A DNA stretch of 64,000 nucleotides, from assembly GCF_900099835.1 (NCBI RefSeq), contig NZ_FNKP01000004.1:62001-126000 (forward strand), written 5' to 3'. The notes below the pieces were generated by a model. The model had not been told where the DNA came from and made no database searches. It saw only the letters and a list, made by a program, of their open reading frames with translations. The translations under genes were made by a program, and so were the position numbers. Positions within the stretch are counted from its first letter, which is position 1, and the number at the start of each line of letters is the position of its first letter. Shown piece after piece: positions 1-10,077 of this stretch. The DNA comes from Paraburkholderia fungorum. GTDB lineage: Bacteria > Pseudomonadota > Gammaproteobacteria > Burkholderiales > Burkholderiaceae.

Positions 1-1108
1 CCGTGTAGGTTGCCATCAACAACCGCTCTCGATTAGAGGCGACCCAGGCGAGGACCGCCTTCTGCGCCGAAATCTGATATTCGATTGTCGTTGCCGCTTG
101 CCAGATTTGTGGAGCAAGCGCTAAAGGCTGTATTCCACTTGGCACATGACGCGCCGGGACGAAAGGAATTCGCTGCGGATGTGGGGTGCCGATCACCTCC
201 GAGAGGATCCCCACTACGTTATGCAAATGAGCCGTCGTCGTAGACATGCCATTAGTCCATGCCGTATACGGAGCCGCATTCTGCATGTACGACCCGACCT
301 TGCCCTCCGCGATGAGTCGATGGTGAACGGCCATGCCCAGTTCAGCGCTCGTCGCGAGGACAAGCGGCGGAGTATAAGCGTTGTTCGGGTCGCGGAAGGG
401 GGGAACATACATCGCCCCCCCTAGAGGCCCCGTCTGATGAGGGTCATACGCAACCTGCGGAAACCACTCCCGGTACATGACTTCTGCTACGTTTCGTGTT
501 TCCGCTGTCGCCGTGAAATGATAGTCACGATTGATATCGGAACCCGCATACCGAGGCATCAACTCCGGCGTCGCAAAGCGCCATTCCACCGGCCGTTTTG
601 CGGGATCCCGCTCACGCATATACTCGCACGCAAAGTCCTCGTGACCATCCGGATTCGCATGTACCAGCAACAGCACCACCTCATCCAGAATTCTCAGGGT
701 CTCCCGATCCGTTCCTGAGGCCAAGCGCCATGCCAGTTCGAACAGGGTCTGCGTCGGGAGAATCTCGTTATGGTGAACACCGGCATCGATAAATACCACG
801 GCCTTGCCGTCGCGCGCCAACTCCGAAGCGCGACCATGATCGATATCGTAGGGTTGTGCCAGAGTGCGGGCCAGATCTCGATGTTTGTCAGCATTCACCA
901 GATTGTCCGGCGACGAGATGATCAGCATGTACTGACGTCGCCCATATCCGGTAGCCCCGATATCCACCATTTTGATGCGTGACGATTGGGTCGCCAGCAA
1001 GGTCCAATATTCTACCAATTGAGTATAGTTAGCGAGATAGTAATCTTCGCCAATCTCGTGCCCCAAGAACTCTTTGGGCGATGTAATAGAATTCATTTCC
1101 AATCTCAT
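1..1108 (-). CDS. M14-family zinc carboxypeptidase-like protein (3' end outside window)
   Basis: The reading frame is open from an ATG at 1108 to the window edge, so the C-terminus is missing; an in-frame ATG at 1096 is an alternative start. The peptidase M14 fold is suggested by a HxxE zinc motif (DAGVHHNE, residues about 109-115), an NPDGHEDF segment, an INRDY segment typical of the substrate-binding region, and a later PHQTG that could supply the third zinc ligand. There is no signal peptide, so a cytoplasmic peptidase acting on imported substrate is likely. It is the last visible gene of the minus-strand operon, 20 bp after the preceding hydrolase gene. The family removes C-terminal residues or hydrolyses amide bonds; the substrate here is unknown. 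Confidence 0.8.
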   Translation of the reverse strand, partial: MRLEMNSITSPKEFLGHEIGEDYYLANYTQLVEYWTLLATQSSRIKMVDIGATGYGRRQYMLIISSPDNLVNADKHRDLARTLAQPYDIDHGRASELARDGKAVVFIDAGVHHNEILPTQTLFELAWRLASGTDRETLRILDEVVLLLVHANPDGHEDFACEYMRERDPAKRPVEWRFATPELMPRYAGSDINRDYHFTATAETRNVAEVMYREWFPQVAYDPHQTGPLGGAMYVPPFRDPNNAYTPPLVLATSAELGMAVHHRLIAEGKVGSYMQNAAPYTAWTNGMSTTTAHLHNVVGILSEVIGTPHPQRIPFVPARHVPSGIQPLALAPQIWQAATTIEYQISAQKAVLAWVASNRERLLMATYT

Positions 1109-1128
1109 GGGAGCGGTCGGGTGTGAAT

Positions 1129-2112
1129 CTAGGAAATCAGAACGAAATAGTCGTAAGCAAGACGTGCCACATCAGCGATTATCGAGTTTCGGTAAGCCAT
1201 ATTTTCGGGTGAATCTTTAACGTACACTGCTAAAGCAACAGTGCCCCGTCCATCCGGAAGTGTCAGGAATCCGACATCTGCTGCGGCACCGAGCCCGCTG
1301 CCAGTTTTATTGGCGAACGGCACGCCCTGCGGTAGCCGGCCTTTAACACGTTCCGGACTGGTCGTCGTGCGACTCATGATGTCAAGAAGCAAATCACGCG
1401 ATGCTCTGGTTATTCCTTTTCCAGACCACAGCGCATTGAGCAATTCGATCATCGTGTACGGTGTGCATTGGTCACGCAAATCGTTGCGATAATCGGTTTT
1501 TTCGCCGTGCATCCGGTTTCGCGCGTCGATCACGTCGAAGGATGCGTTTCGCAGCGCATCGCGCTCCGAAACGTCAAATGGAAGCTCCGCAATATCGTGC
1601 AGTACACACAGTGCGTGGCGCATGGTGTACCGTGATTCGAAACCTTCGATTCCAAGCACGGTTTCGACATAGTCGGCGACAGCCTCCGCCCCTCCTGCCA
1701 CCCGGAACATCACGTCCGTCGACGTGTTGCAGCTGCGGGTGATCATCGGTTCAAGTAAGTTCATCACCGAGAGCGCGACCCCATCATGCAAAAACTCCTC
1801 ACCTAGCGGCCCCCCTGAATTCATCTCACTCGACTGGACTTCGATCCAATCGCTCAAGGCCAGCTCACCTGCATCCACAAGGGCCAGTACCTTCATCGCG
1901 ATGGCGATCTTGATGGTACTTTCGAGCGGGAAGCGGCAATCCTCATGAAGCCCCAGTCGCTCTCCGGTCTCTACATGCAACGCCGACACACCCACGCTGC
2001 CCCTAGAGTATTCGATAATCCGCTGTAACTCCGCGACCGCATTTAGTTTCGCAAGCGTGGCGGCGGGTCGGCCAGGATGAACGGGCGAAGCAGTCTTACT
2101 GTTTTCTGTCAT
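1129..2112 (-). CDS. Class A beta-lactamase-fold serine hydrolase, cytoplasmic, SCN variant
   Basis: This 327-residue protein has the serine beta-lactamase/DD-peptidase layout: SxxK as STIK at residues 65-68, an SDN-like motif changed to SCN at 127-129, and KTG at 269-271. The omega-loop Glu and Asn (ExxxN) that deacylate in true class A beta-lactamases cannot be recognised. There is no signal peptide, unlike secreted beta-lactamases. It lies 93 bp after a second gene of the same fold and 20 bp before the M14 peptidase, within a peptide-type transporter operon. I infer a cytoplasmic amidase or peptidase acting on an imported compound rather than antibiotic resistance. The family call is firm; the substrate is unknown. 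Confidence 0.8.
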   Translation of the reverse strand: MTENSKTASPVHPGRPAATLAKLNAVAELQRIIEYSRGSVGVSALHVETGERLGLHEDCRFPLESTIKIAIAMKVLALVDAGELALSDWIEVQSSEMNSGGPLGEEFLHDGVALSVMNLLEPMITRSCNTSTDVMFRVAGGAEAVADYVETVLGIEGFESRYTMRHALCVLHDIAELPFDVSERDALRNASFDVIDARNRMHGEKTDYRNDLRDQCTPYTMIELLNALWSGKGITRASRDLLLDIMSRTTTSPERVKGRLPQGVPFANKTGSGLGAAADVGFLTLPDGRGTVALAVYVKDSPENMAYRNSIIADVARLAYDYFVLIS

Positions 2113-2205
2113 AGCAACGACTTTAAATTCGGTTTAATCGACGACACCGGCTCTCCAAGAGACGAACATGAAGCGCCGGCAATAGATAGCAACCCAGTCG
2201 GCAAT

Positions 2206-3072
2206 CTAGTCGCCGAGTTCATCCCAGCAAACGCGGCACATTCGCGCCAGATGTTCCGAAGCTGCGTGCTGACCGGGCATTCCGTCCGGCATTTCAACCG
2301 GCACATCGACCGCATAAGCCGTCATGACGAAGCGTGGCTTTCCATTTCGGAACACGATGCCGGCGTCCATTTTTCCGTGCTTACCCGTACCGGTCTTGTG
2401 AGCGACTTTGGTCCCCAACGGCAGGTGAGCCGGTAGCTGTGTCCGATAAACCTGCCGGATCAGGATCTCCATAGCAAGCTGACATAGCGATTGCGAACAT
2501 CCCAGCCGTTGAGCCGCCGCATCGTCCTGGCTTCCGGCAAGTACCATCTGAAGAAGATTGCCTTGATCGATGGCACTCGTCTGAGCCACGAAATCGAAGT
2601 CGTGGTCTGCAGGCATATCTCTTGGCGGGACGAGTTCGCGAATCAATGTCGCCGACATGCCGAGCCGTTGACAATAGTTATTGATTGCATTCAGCCCTAC
2701 CGCTTCCCCGACGAGACTCGTACACGTGTTGTCGCTTGTGATGATCATCTGGACGAGCGCGTCGCGTAACGGAATAGTCAGCCCAGGCGTCATGAAATAG
2801 AAAACTCCCGACACGACGCCCTGCATCAGGCGTTCGTCGATCACCATGCGTTGGGACAAATTTAATCGCCCGGCATGTACGGCTTCAAGCGCAGCCAGCA
2901 TAAACACGATCTTGCGCGTACTTTGCGACGGTACCGGCATTTCCCCAGCGCGATGGATTTCAATATTGCTTTTCAGATCCTTGACATACCATGTCGTTGT
3001 GAAGGATTGGGCGTCACAGAGCCTATCCAGTTTTTCTTTCAGCCCGTTCATTGTCTTCATAAGGTTTTTCAT
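2206..3072 (-). CDS. Class A beta-lactamase-fold serine hydrolase, cytoplasmic, SDN type
   Basis: This 288-residue protein carries STRK at residues 51-54 (catalytic Ser and Lys), SDN at 113-115 and KTG at 226-228, the three signatures of serine beta-lactamases and penicillin-recognising enzymes. No secretion signal is present, and no clear omega-loop ExxxN is visible. Its ATG overlaps the stop of the MmgE/PrpD gene by 4 bases (ATGA), which implies translational coupling. It is the closer of the two to a canonical class A enzyme, since the paralog downstream has SCN. A role in opening an amide or lactam bond of an imported compound is inferred from the operon. Confidence 0.8.
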   Translation of the reverse strand: MKNLMKTMNGLKEKLDRLCDAQSFTTTWYVKDLKSNIEIHRAGEMPVPSQSTRKIVFMLAALEAVHAGRLNLSQRMVIDERLMQGVVSGVFYFMTPGLTIPLRDALVQMIITSDNTCTSLVGEAVGLNAINNYCQRLGMSATLIRELVPPRDMPADHDFDFVAQTSAIDQGNLLQMVLAGSQDDAAAQRLGCSQSLCQLAMEILIRQVYRTQLPAHLPLGTKVAHKTGTGKHGKMDAGIVFRNGKPRFVMTAYAVDVPVEMPDGMPGQHAASEHLARMCRVCWDELGD

Positions 3073-4493
3073 CTTGATTCGAGGGGTAACGACAGTGCCT
3101 GCTGAATGGGCCTGGCGTTCTCAAGCGCAGCAACCAACGAAAGCGCCGACTGCTGCGCAGTCATGTCCAGCGCGCGATCTGTCAACACGCGAGCTGAACG
3201 GGATTCAACGAGATTTGATACTTTCGCGGCAACCCATTCATCGTCCCACTGTGGTTGCAGCACGTGTTGAACGGCTCCCCCGTTCTCCATCAAGGTCTCG
3301 CAAACGTACTGTTTTCCGCTCACCCACGCTCGGACGGCACTTGGCTTGTTGCGGACGCTGCGTTGCGGATTTGTGCGAGCGTCTTGGGAAGGCCACGGTT
3401 GACGATGCTCCACCACTTCGATTTTTCTTCGAAATGCCGCGATACGGGGATGATCAGACAGTTCTTGCGAGCCCCACTGAGCGCCCGGCGGTATTCCGAA
3501 AGCAAGCATCGCCATGGTGTGCGGAATGCTGAATTGCCTGGCGGCGAAAGTCGCAGGAGTCTGATTGACGGCGTTTGGGGAGAGTCCGGCAAGGCCTATC
3601 TCGGCGACAATCCTTTCCGTGCGCTCAAGAGCGACTGGAAGCTGGCTCGTGAGCGCAAGCATGTTTTTCATGGGCCCAATGTTGAGTCCACAACAGGGCC
3701 AATCCTTGTAGACAATACGTCGGATACGCCAGCTCGACCCTAGCGATTCCGACAAATACTTCGGCTTAGCATGTTCGGCACAGAGGATGCGAAACAGGCC
3801 CCAATCGTCTTCCGTAAGCGATGTTAATCCCGTGGAACCTGCTGCGGCAGATACCGCCGCCATCACGCCGGCCAACGTGCACCATCCCACGTCGCAGAAC
3901 TTCGTGTTGGGCGAATTCGGCATTCTGCCCCATACACCGCCAGTGGGAATGGGCATGGATGCTCCCGCGATCGCATACGCCTCGGCGCTCGACGATGCGT
4001 CTAGCTTCAACAGTTTCGACGCCGTCGCGACAGCCGCATAGACCACCGGAGCGGACACACTCCAGATGGGCGCATATTGAGGCTTCCCTTCGATCTCCGT
4101 GAAATATGGCCCAATCGCATCCATGACGCGCGCGCCCGTCTCATAGCCAGCCGCAATCGCGGTCAACAATTCTGCGCCACTGGCACGGCTAATTGCCGCC
4201 AGCGCGAGCGCGGCAGCGACCGGCCCGACGCCAAAATGCGCACCGTTGTAGCCCTCGCTGAGATCCAATGCGTCCCCGAGGCGCGCATAACCATAGGCTC
4301 GACTACCTGGCGCACTGGCGCCCCCGAGCACAGCCACGGTGCCTGCGACAATCGGCTCCATCTCCGAAGCACGCGCAGCCACAATGCACCCCATATAGTC
4401 CAGGAACATTCGCTGGGTTTCGCTCCGCACGTCGTCGGGTATGTCTTCCAACCTGAGGGAGAGGTTGAATCTGATCAACGCCTCAACGCTCAT
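3069..4493 (-). CDS. MmgE/PrpD family protein
   Basis: The 474-residue product resembles the MmgE/PrpD superfamily (2-methylcitrate dehydratase, cis-aconitate decarboxylase, iminodisuccinate epimerase). The features seen are an N-terminal helical region with FLDYMGCIVAARAS, a GYNGAHFGVGPVAAALALA segment, and a small second domain containing YKDWPCCG. These enzymes dehydrate, decarboxylate or epimerise small polycarboxylates. It overlaps the transporter ATPase gene upstream and the serine hydrolase gene downstream by 4 bases each, so it belongs to the same pathway. The substrate cannot be deduced; epimerisation of an amino-dicarboxylate-like product is one possibility. Confidence 0.8.
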   Translation of the reverse strand: MSVEALIRFNLSLRLEDIPDDVRSETQRMFLDYMGCIVAARASEMEPIVAGTVAVLGGASAPGSRAYGYARLGDALDLSEGYNGAHFGVGPVAAALALAAISRASGAELLTAIAAGYETGARVMDAIGPYFTEIEGKPQYAPIWSVSAPVVYAAVATASKLLKLDASSSAEAYAIAGASMPIPTGGVWGRMPNSPNTKFCDVGWCTLAGVMAAVSAAAGSTGLTSLTEDDWGLFRILCAEHAKPKYLSESLGSSWRIRRIVYKDWPCCGLNIGPMKNMLALTSQLPVALERTERIVAEIGLAGLSPNAVNQTPATFAARQFSIPHTMAMLAFGIPPGAQWGSQELSDHPRIAAFRRKIEVVEHRQPWPSQDARTNPQRSVRNKPSAVRAWVSGKQYVCETLMENGGAVQHVLQPQWDDEWVAAKVSNLVESRSARVLTDRALDMTAQQSALSLVAALENARPIQQALSLPLESR

Positions 4494-5532
4494 AATGCAA
4501 TGTCATTCAGATGGCAGGCACTTCGGTGGCCTGGAGCAATCGTCTTGAGCAACGGAGCATCTTCCTTGCAACGGGCCATCGCGTGCGGACATCGCGGGTG
4601 GAAATGACACCCGCCGGGGGGAGACAATGGGCTGGGCAATTCGCCTTTCAGAAAAGAGAACGGCTTTCTGGTGGTGTCGATGCGTGGCACTTCCTCGAGG
4701 AGTGCCTGTGTGTAAGGGTGATTGGGCTTCCCGAAGACCTCCTCGGTGGGCGCCTCCTCGACGATTCTGCCAAGATACATAATGGCCACCCGATCGGAGA
4801 TGTGCTCGACCACGCCAAGATCATGGCTGATAAAAAGATACGTCAAACCGAGACTTTCCCGCAGGTCCATGAACAGATTTAGAATCTGCGCCTGGATCGA
4901 TACGTCGAGCGCCGCCACGGCTTCGTCGCAGACCAGAAACTCCGGATTGACAGCAAGCGCGCGAGCAATCCCAATTCGCTGACGCTGACCGCCGCTGAAC
5001 TGGTGTGGATAGCGGCTTTTGACGGCTGGATCGATTCCGGCTCGTCTCATCTGGTCATCCACGTAAGCAGAGTGATCGCTATCGACAAGCCCATGGATCC
5101 GCGGCGCCTCTCCGACGATATCGCCTACCGACATTCGTGGATTCAACGAGGCAAATGGGTTCTGGAATACCATTTGCACCCGCAACTTCCGTTGACGGTC
5201 TTCGAGCGCCGAGAGCGAATCGACGTCAGATCCGCGCCAGAATATGGAGCCTTCCGATGGTCGCATGATGCCGGCGACCATTCTTCCCAAGGTTGATTTG
5301 CCGCAGCCGGATTCCCCTACGAGGCCGACCACCTCACCACGTCGAACCGTCAGACTGACGTCGTTCACCGCGTAGACTTGCGGCGACAATTTCGCGGCGC
5401 CAATCCGTGCGAGTGAGCGGACCAGAAGATCGTCTCGAGCCCCGAAGCGCTTCGAAACACCTCGGAGTTCGATCATCGGTTCGACTGGGTCGGTTGGCAT
5501 CCGCGGTTCAATCGCTTCCATATCGCTCATAT

Positions 5533-5536
<4 letters not shown>
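4490..5536 (-). CDS. Dipeptide/oligopeptide-type ABC transporter ATPase, OppF/DppF-like
   Basis: This 348-residue ATPase shows Walker A GESGCGKST, the ABC signature FSGGQRQR, and a Walker B/D-loop region reading CDEAVAALDVSIQ, where most relatives have SDEPVSALD. The C-terminal oligo_HPY-type region (PLSPPGGCHFHPRCPHA) is typical of Opp/Dpp ATPases and carries Cys residues. It pairs with the adjacent OppD-like ATPase (overlap at 5533-5536) to energise the two permeases of the operon at the inner membrane. The start overlaps the upstream stop, consistent with coupled translation. Confidence 0.92.
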
Positions 5537-6515
<979 letters not shown>

Positions 6516-6519
<4 letters not shown>

Positions 6520-7460
6520 GCCAGGCTCCTGGGACTCAACACATCTCTCAGGCGGTCACCCACCAGGTTGATCGAAACGACCGTCAGAACAAGAGCAATG
6601 CCCGGATAAAAGCTGATCCAATATTGACCCGACAACATGTACTGGTAGCCATTTGCGATCAGCAGTCCAAGACTCGGTTCGGTCACGGGCACGCCCAGCC
6701 CTAAAAACGACAATGTCGCTTCAAGTGCGATGGCGCGGGCCACCTGAACGGTCGCAATCACAATGAGCGGCGGAAGAATGTTCGGGAACAGGTGACCAAA
6801 TAGAATTCGTCGTGTTGGAATGGCAAGACACTCCGCGGCTTCCACGTATTCCTTTCTGCGCTCGACTAATGTCGTGGCCCGTGCCGTTCTTGTGTACGCC
6901 GCCCACTCGACGATGATGAGCGCCAGCACTACGTTCATCACTCCTTTTCCGAGAAAAGCCAGAATCATCAGTGCGACGAGAATCGCCGGAAATGCCAGCT
7001 GAAAATCGACGATTCGCATGATGACCCCCTCAGTTCTACCGCCCACGTAAGCGGCAAACAGACCGAGCGATGCGCCGACCACTGCAGCAAACAACGCTGA
7101 CGCGACCCCGACGCCCAGCGATATTCTCAAACCGTAGAAGATAGACGACAAAATATCGCGGCCTTGTTCGTCCGATCCCAATAACATCTTCACACCGCCG
7201 CCGGAGATCGAACCGGGCGCCAATCGGCCGTCCATGATGTCGATGTGGGTGAGGTCATACGGATTCTGGGGGGACAGCACTGGCGCGAAGATGGCTATGC
7301 CAATGACCAGTACTAACACGACAAGGCTGATTACCGCGATCCATGAAGAGAAGAACTGCCTGGCCATGCGGCGCGCGGGCGTTTCCGGCTTTTGCTCGAC
7401 GACCGTCGTCGACGCGAAATCAACGACATCGACGGCCGGAGGACTCGATTGGGAGGACAT
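6516..7460 (-). CDS. ABC transporter permease, DppC/OppC type
   Basis: This 314-residue inner-membrane permease has an N-terminal transmembrane helix (about residues 38-62) preceded by the arginine-rich cytoplasmic tail common in DppC proteins. Four to five further hydrophobic helices follow. The GSDEQGRDILSSIFYGLR segment is characteristic of the DppC/OppC subfamily, and EAAECLAIPTRRILFGHLFPN is the EAA loop contacting the ATPases. It lies 5 bp after the DppB-like gene, and the pair forms the translocation pore. Confidence 0.93.
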
Positions 7461-7465
7461 GACTT

Positions 7466-8440
7466 TTAATCCTGGCTTCTGATGCGGACACGCGGGTCCA
7501 GCAATGTGTAAAGAACATCAACCAACAGATTGATACTCACGAACAGGAACGCGATCATCATCAGATAGGCCACGATGACGGGCCGATCGAGTTTGTCGAT
7601 ACTGTCGATAATCAGCTTTCCCATGCCTGGCCAAGCAAATACAGTCTCGGTGACAACGGAGAAAGCGATCAATGAGCCAAACTCCAACCCCATAACCGTG
7701 ACAACCGGAATCAACGTGTTCTTGAAAATGTGCACGAAGATGATCCGCGTCTCGGTCAGACCTTTCGCTCTTGCGAACTTCACGTATTCCATCGGCAGCA
7801 CTTCGCTCACGCCGGCTCGCGTGAGCCGCATCACGAGCGAGGTTTCGAAAAGCGCTAGAGTGCCTGCTGGAAGGACCAGATGTTTGAGACCGTCGAAGGT
7901 GAAGAGTGACCATTGCGCCCCGAGCAACGCTATTGTTTGGCCTCGACCGCTGCTCGGAAACCAGCCGAGATTAACGGCAAATACCATGATCAGAAGGAGC
8001 CCCACCCAGAATGACGGCAAGGAGAATCCGACGATACTCAGCGACATCGACGTTTTGCTGAACAGCGACTCGGGTCTAAGCCCGGCGTACAGGCCGAGTG
8101 GTACGCCAACGAGAATTGACAATATCAAGCCGCAGATCGCGAGCTCCACGGTTGCCGGCATTTTCTCCAGAATCACCTTGATGGCGGACTCCCCGTAAAC
8201 AAAGCTATTGCCCGCATTCCCGTGCACCACGCCGTGCAGAAACGATAGATACTGCCTCCACAGCGGCTGATCGAGGCCGAAGGTCTTCATGACATGGACG
8301 CGCTCTATCTGACTCGCTTCCGGACTGATCAGCATTTCGACCGGATCTCCAATCACATTAACCGCGACAAACACCACAGCTGTCATCGCGATCACGATCA
8401 GAATCGCCTGTAGCACCCGGCGGCTCAACCAAAGTGTCAT
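7466..8440 (-). CDS. ABC transporter permease, DppB/OppB type
   Basis: The 324-residue protein has the typical DppB order: an N-terminal helix (about residues 9-29), a periplasmic stretch with the GLDQPLWRQYLSFL motif, then five hydrophobic helices and an EAA-like loop (YVKFARAKGLTETRIIFVHIFKN cut short here as YVKFARAKGL). It is placed 12 bp downstream of the second binding-protein gene and 5 bp upstream of the DppC-like permease. It would form half of the membrane channel of the transporter. Confidence 0.92.
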   Translation of the reverse strand: MTLWLSRRVLQAILIVIAMTAVVFVAVNVIGDPVEMLISPEASQIERVHVMKTFGLDQPLWRQYLSFLHGVVHGNAGNSFVYGESAIKVILEKMPATVELAICGLILSILVGVPLGLYAGLRPESLFSKTSMSLSIVGFSLPSFWVGLLLIMVFAVNLGWFPSSGRGQTIALLGAQWSLFTFDGLKHLVLPAGTLALFETSLVMRLTRAGVSEVLPMEYVKFARAKGLTETRIIFVHIFKNTLIPVVTVMGLEFGSLIAFSVVTETVFAWPGMGKLIIDSIDKLDRPVIVAYLMMIAFLFVSINLLVDVLYTLLDPRVRIRSQD

Positions 8441-8452
8441 ACCATCTCCAGA

Positions 8453-10033
8453 TCAAACGGGTTTCGCAAAATAGGCACTCGAATGCCCCATCGGATTGGC
8501 CAGATAGCTGAGACGATCCTTTCGCCCGGCCCATGTCGCTTCTGTATAGAAAACCGGGATGAGTCCCACATCCGCCATCAACGCCTTCATGCCTTCGGCC
8601 AATGCGGCATTGCGGCGGGCCGTGTCCATTTCATTACCGGCACGTTTGAGCGCTTCATCGACGTGAGGATTGGAATACATCTGTCGATTCGATCCCCCTA
8701 GTCCCGCTGCCGCATCCTTGGTTTGCGCAAGGTACTGCATGGTGATTAGCGTGGACGGAGAATTGAATCCGAGGATAAAGAGCGAATACGCGCGTGCAGT
8801 CGCTTTGGTCGCGAACACGGACATCGGCGCTACCTCAACTGCGGTGGTAATGCCAATTCGGCTGAAGCCTTGCGCGATTGCCTGTGCCACGTTGGTATCG
8901 TTCGGGAAATATCCGTTCGGGCCATGCAGCGTCATGCGGAAACCATTCGGATAACCCGCCTCGGCCAAGAGGCGCTTCGCTTCCACGAGGTCCGTTTTCA
9001 GCGCCGCCATGTTGGGTGCGCGATCAGGAACGGCGGTAGAGACCATCTGATCGGCGACCGTACCCTGACCCGACATCAAACGGGTCACAATGCCGCTGCG
9101 GTCGACAGCAAGCGAAAGCGCCTGCCGGACCCTCACATCCTGCAGCGGGTTCGACTGAAGTGGTTTCCCGTCCTTGTCGAACACGAAGGGCGAGTCCTTG
9201 CGCATCGAATCGGGGAAGAGATAGATAGTCAGGAATCCCGTTGTCTCGAACAGCGCAAGTGCTTTGTCCTGCTTCAACCGATTCACGTTTTCGACCGGCA
9301 CCGTGTCGATCAGATCGACATCCCCGCTTTGCAAAGCGGCGATACGCGCCCCAGGATCGGAGATGTACTTGATGACCACGCTGTCCCAAGCCGGTTTGCC
9401 GCCGAAATATTGAAGGTTCGGGCTCAGCCGCAATTCCTGACCATTCGCATACGAGACAAACTTGTAGGGTCCCGTGCCGATCGCTGCCTTGCCCGATGTA
9501 AAGTCGGCGGTCGTAGCGCTCGCGTGAATCTTGCGAGACAGCATGGCCACCTGAGTCAGACGCCAATCGAAAATTGGGTCGACCGTGTGGAGCTTGAACC
9601 GGATCACCGTCCGGCTCACAATCTCAATCGACTTCACATTACGGGTACTGGCCGTGAAGGGCGACGAGGAGCCAACAACTTTCGGTACGCGCTCGTAACT
9701 GAACAGCACGTCTTCGGGTTCAAAGGGTGTGCCGTCGTGGAACTTGACGTCGCTGCGCAAAGTTAGCTCCCAGGTCGTGTCGTCCACAACCTTCCAGGCA
9801 GACGCCAGATTTGGCTTGACCACGCCACTCGAACTGTCGCTCAACAGAGTGCTGAAAATTTGCTGCGTCGCCTGCACGCTGATGAATGCGTCCTGGAACT
9901 GCGGGTCGAGCGACGTCGGTGGCGACGTGACGCCCATACGGAGTTCACGGGAACCCGCTGCCATTGATGGCAGTGGAAGAACATCCATCACAGCACCGGC
10001 CAGACCGATTTTTAGAAAAGAACGTCGTTGCAT
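8453..10033 (-). CDS. Family 5 extracellular solute-binding protein with Tat-like signal
   Basis: The 526-residue protein starts with MQRRSFLKIG, a twin-arginine (Tat) export motif, followed by a hydrophobic stretch ending near PSMAAGS. The mature part has the SBP_bac_5 layout (TSLDPQF near the N-terminus, WELTLRSDVKFHDGTPF, then a large peptide-binding lobe). It delivers ligand to the DppBC-like permease encoded next. A second binding protein of the same family sits 44 bp upstream, and the two probably share the transporter with different affinities. Tat export of one of the pair suggests it folds before secretion. Confidence 0.9.
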   Translation of the reverse strand: MQRRSFLKIGLAGAVMDVLPLPSMAAGSRELRMGVTSPPTSLDPQFQDAFISVQATQQIFSTLLSDSSSGVVKPNLASAWKVVDDTTWELTLRSDVKFHDGTPFEPEDVLFSYERVPKVVGSSSPFTASTRNVKSIEIVSRTVIRFKLHTVDPIFDWRLTQVAMLSRKIHASATTADFTSGKAAIGTGPYKFVSYANGQELRLSPNLQYFGGKPAWDSVVIKYISDPGARIAALQSGDVDLIDTVPVENVNRLKQDKALALFETTGFLTIYLFPDSMRKDSPFVFDKDGKPLQSNPLQDVRVRQALSLAVDRSGIVTRLMSGQGTVADQMVSTAVPDRAPNMAALKTDLVEAKRLLAEAGYPNGFRMTLHGPNGYFPNDTNVAQAIAQGFSRIGITTAVEVAPMSVFATKATARAYSLFILGFNSPSTLITMQYLAQTKDAAAGLGGSNRQMYSNPHVDEALKRAGNEMDTARRNAALAEGMKALMADVGLIPVFYTEATWAGRKDRLSYLANPMGHSSAYFAKPV

Positions 10034-10077
10034 GGGAGTTCGCCGAATCAGTGTTTTGATGTTGGAAGATTCGCGCC

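Noticed and set aside
1129..3072. Antibiotic-resistance beta-lactamases
   Set aside because: Both lack signal peptides and a recognisable deacylating Glu, and are embedded in a transport/catabolic operon.
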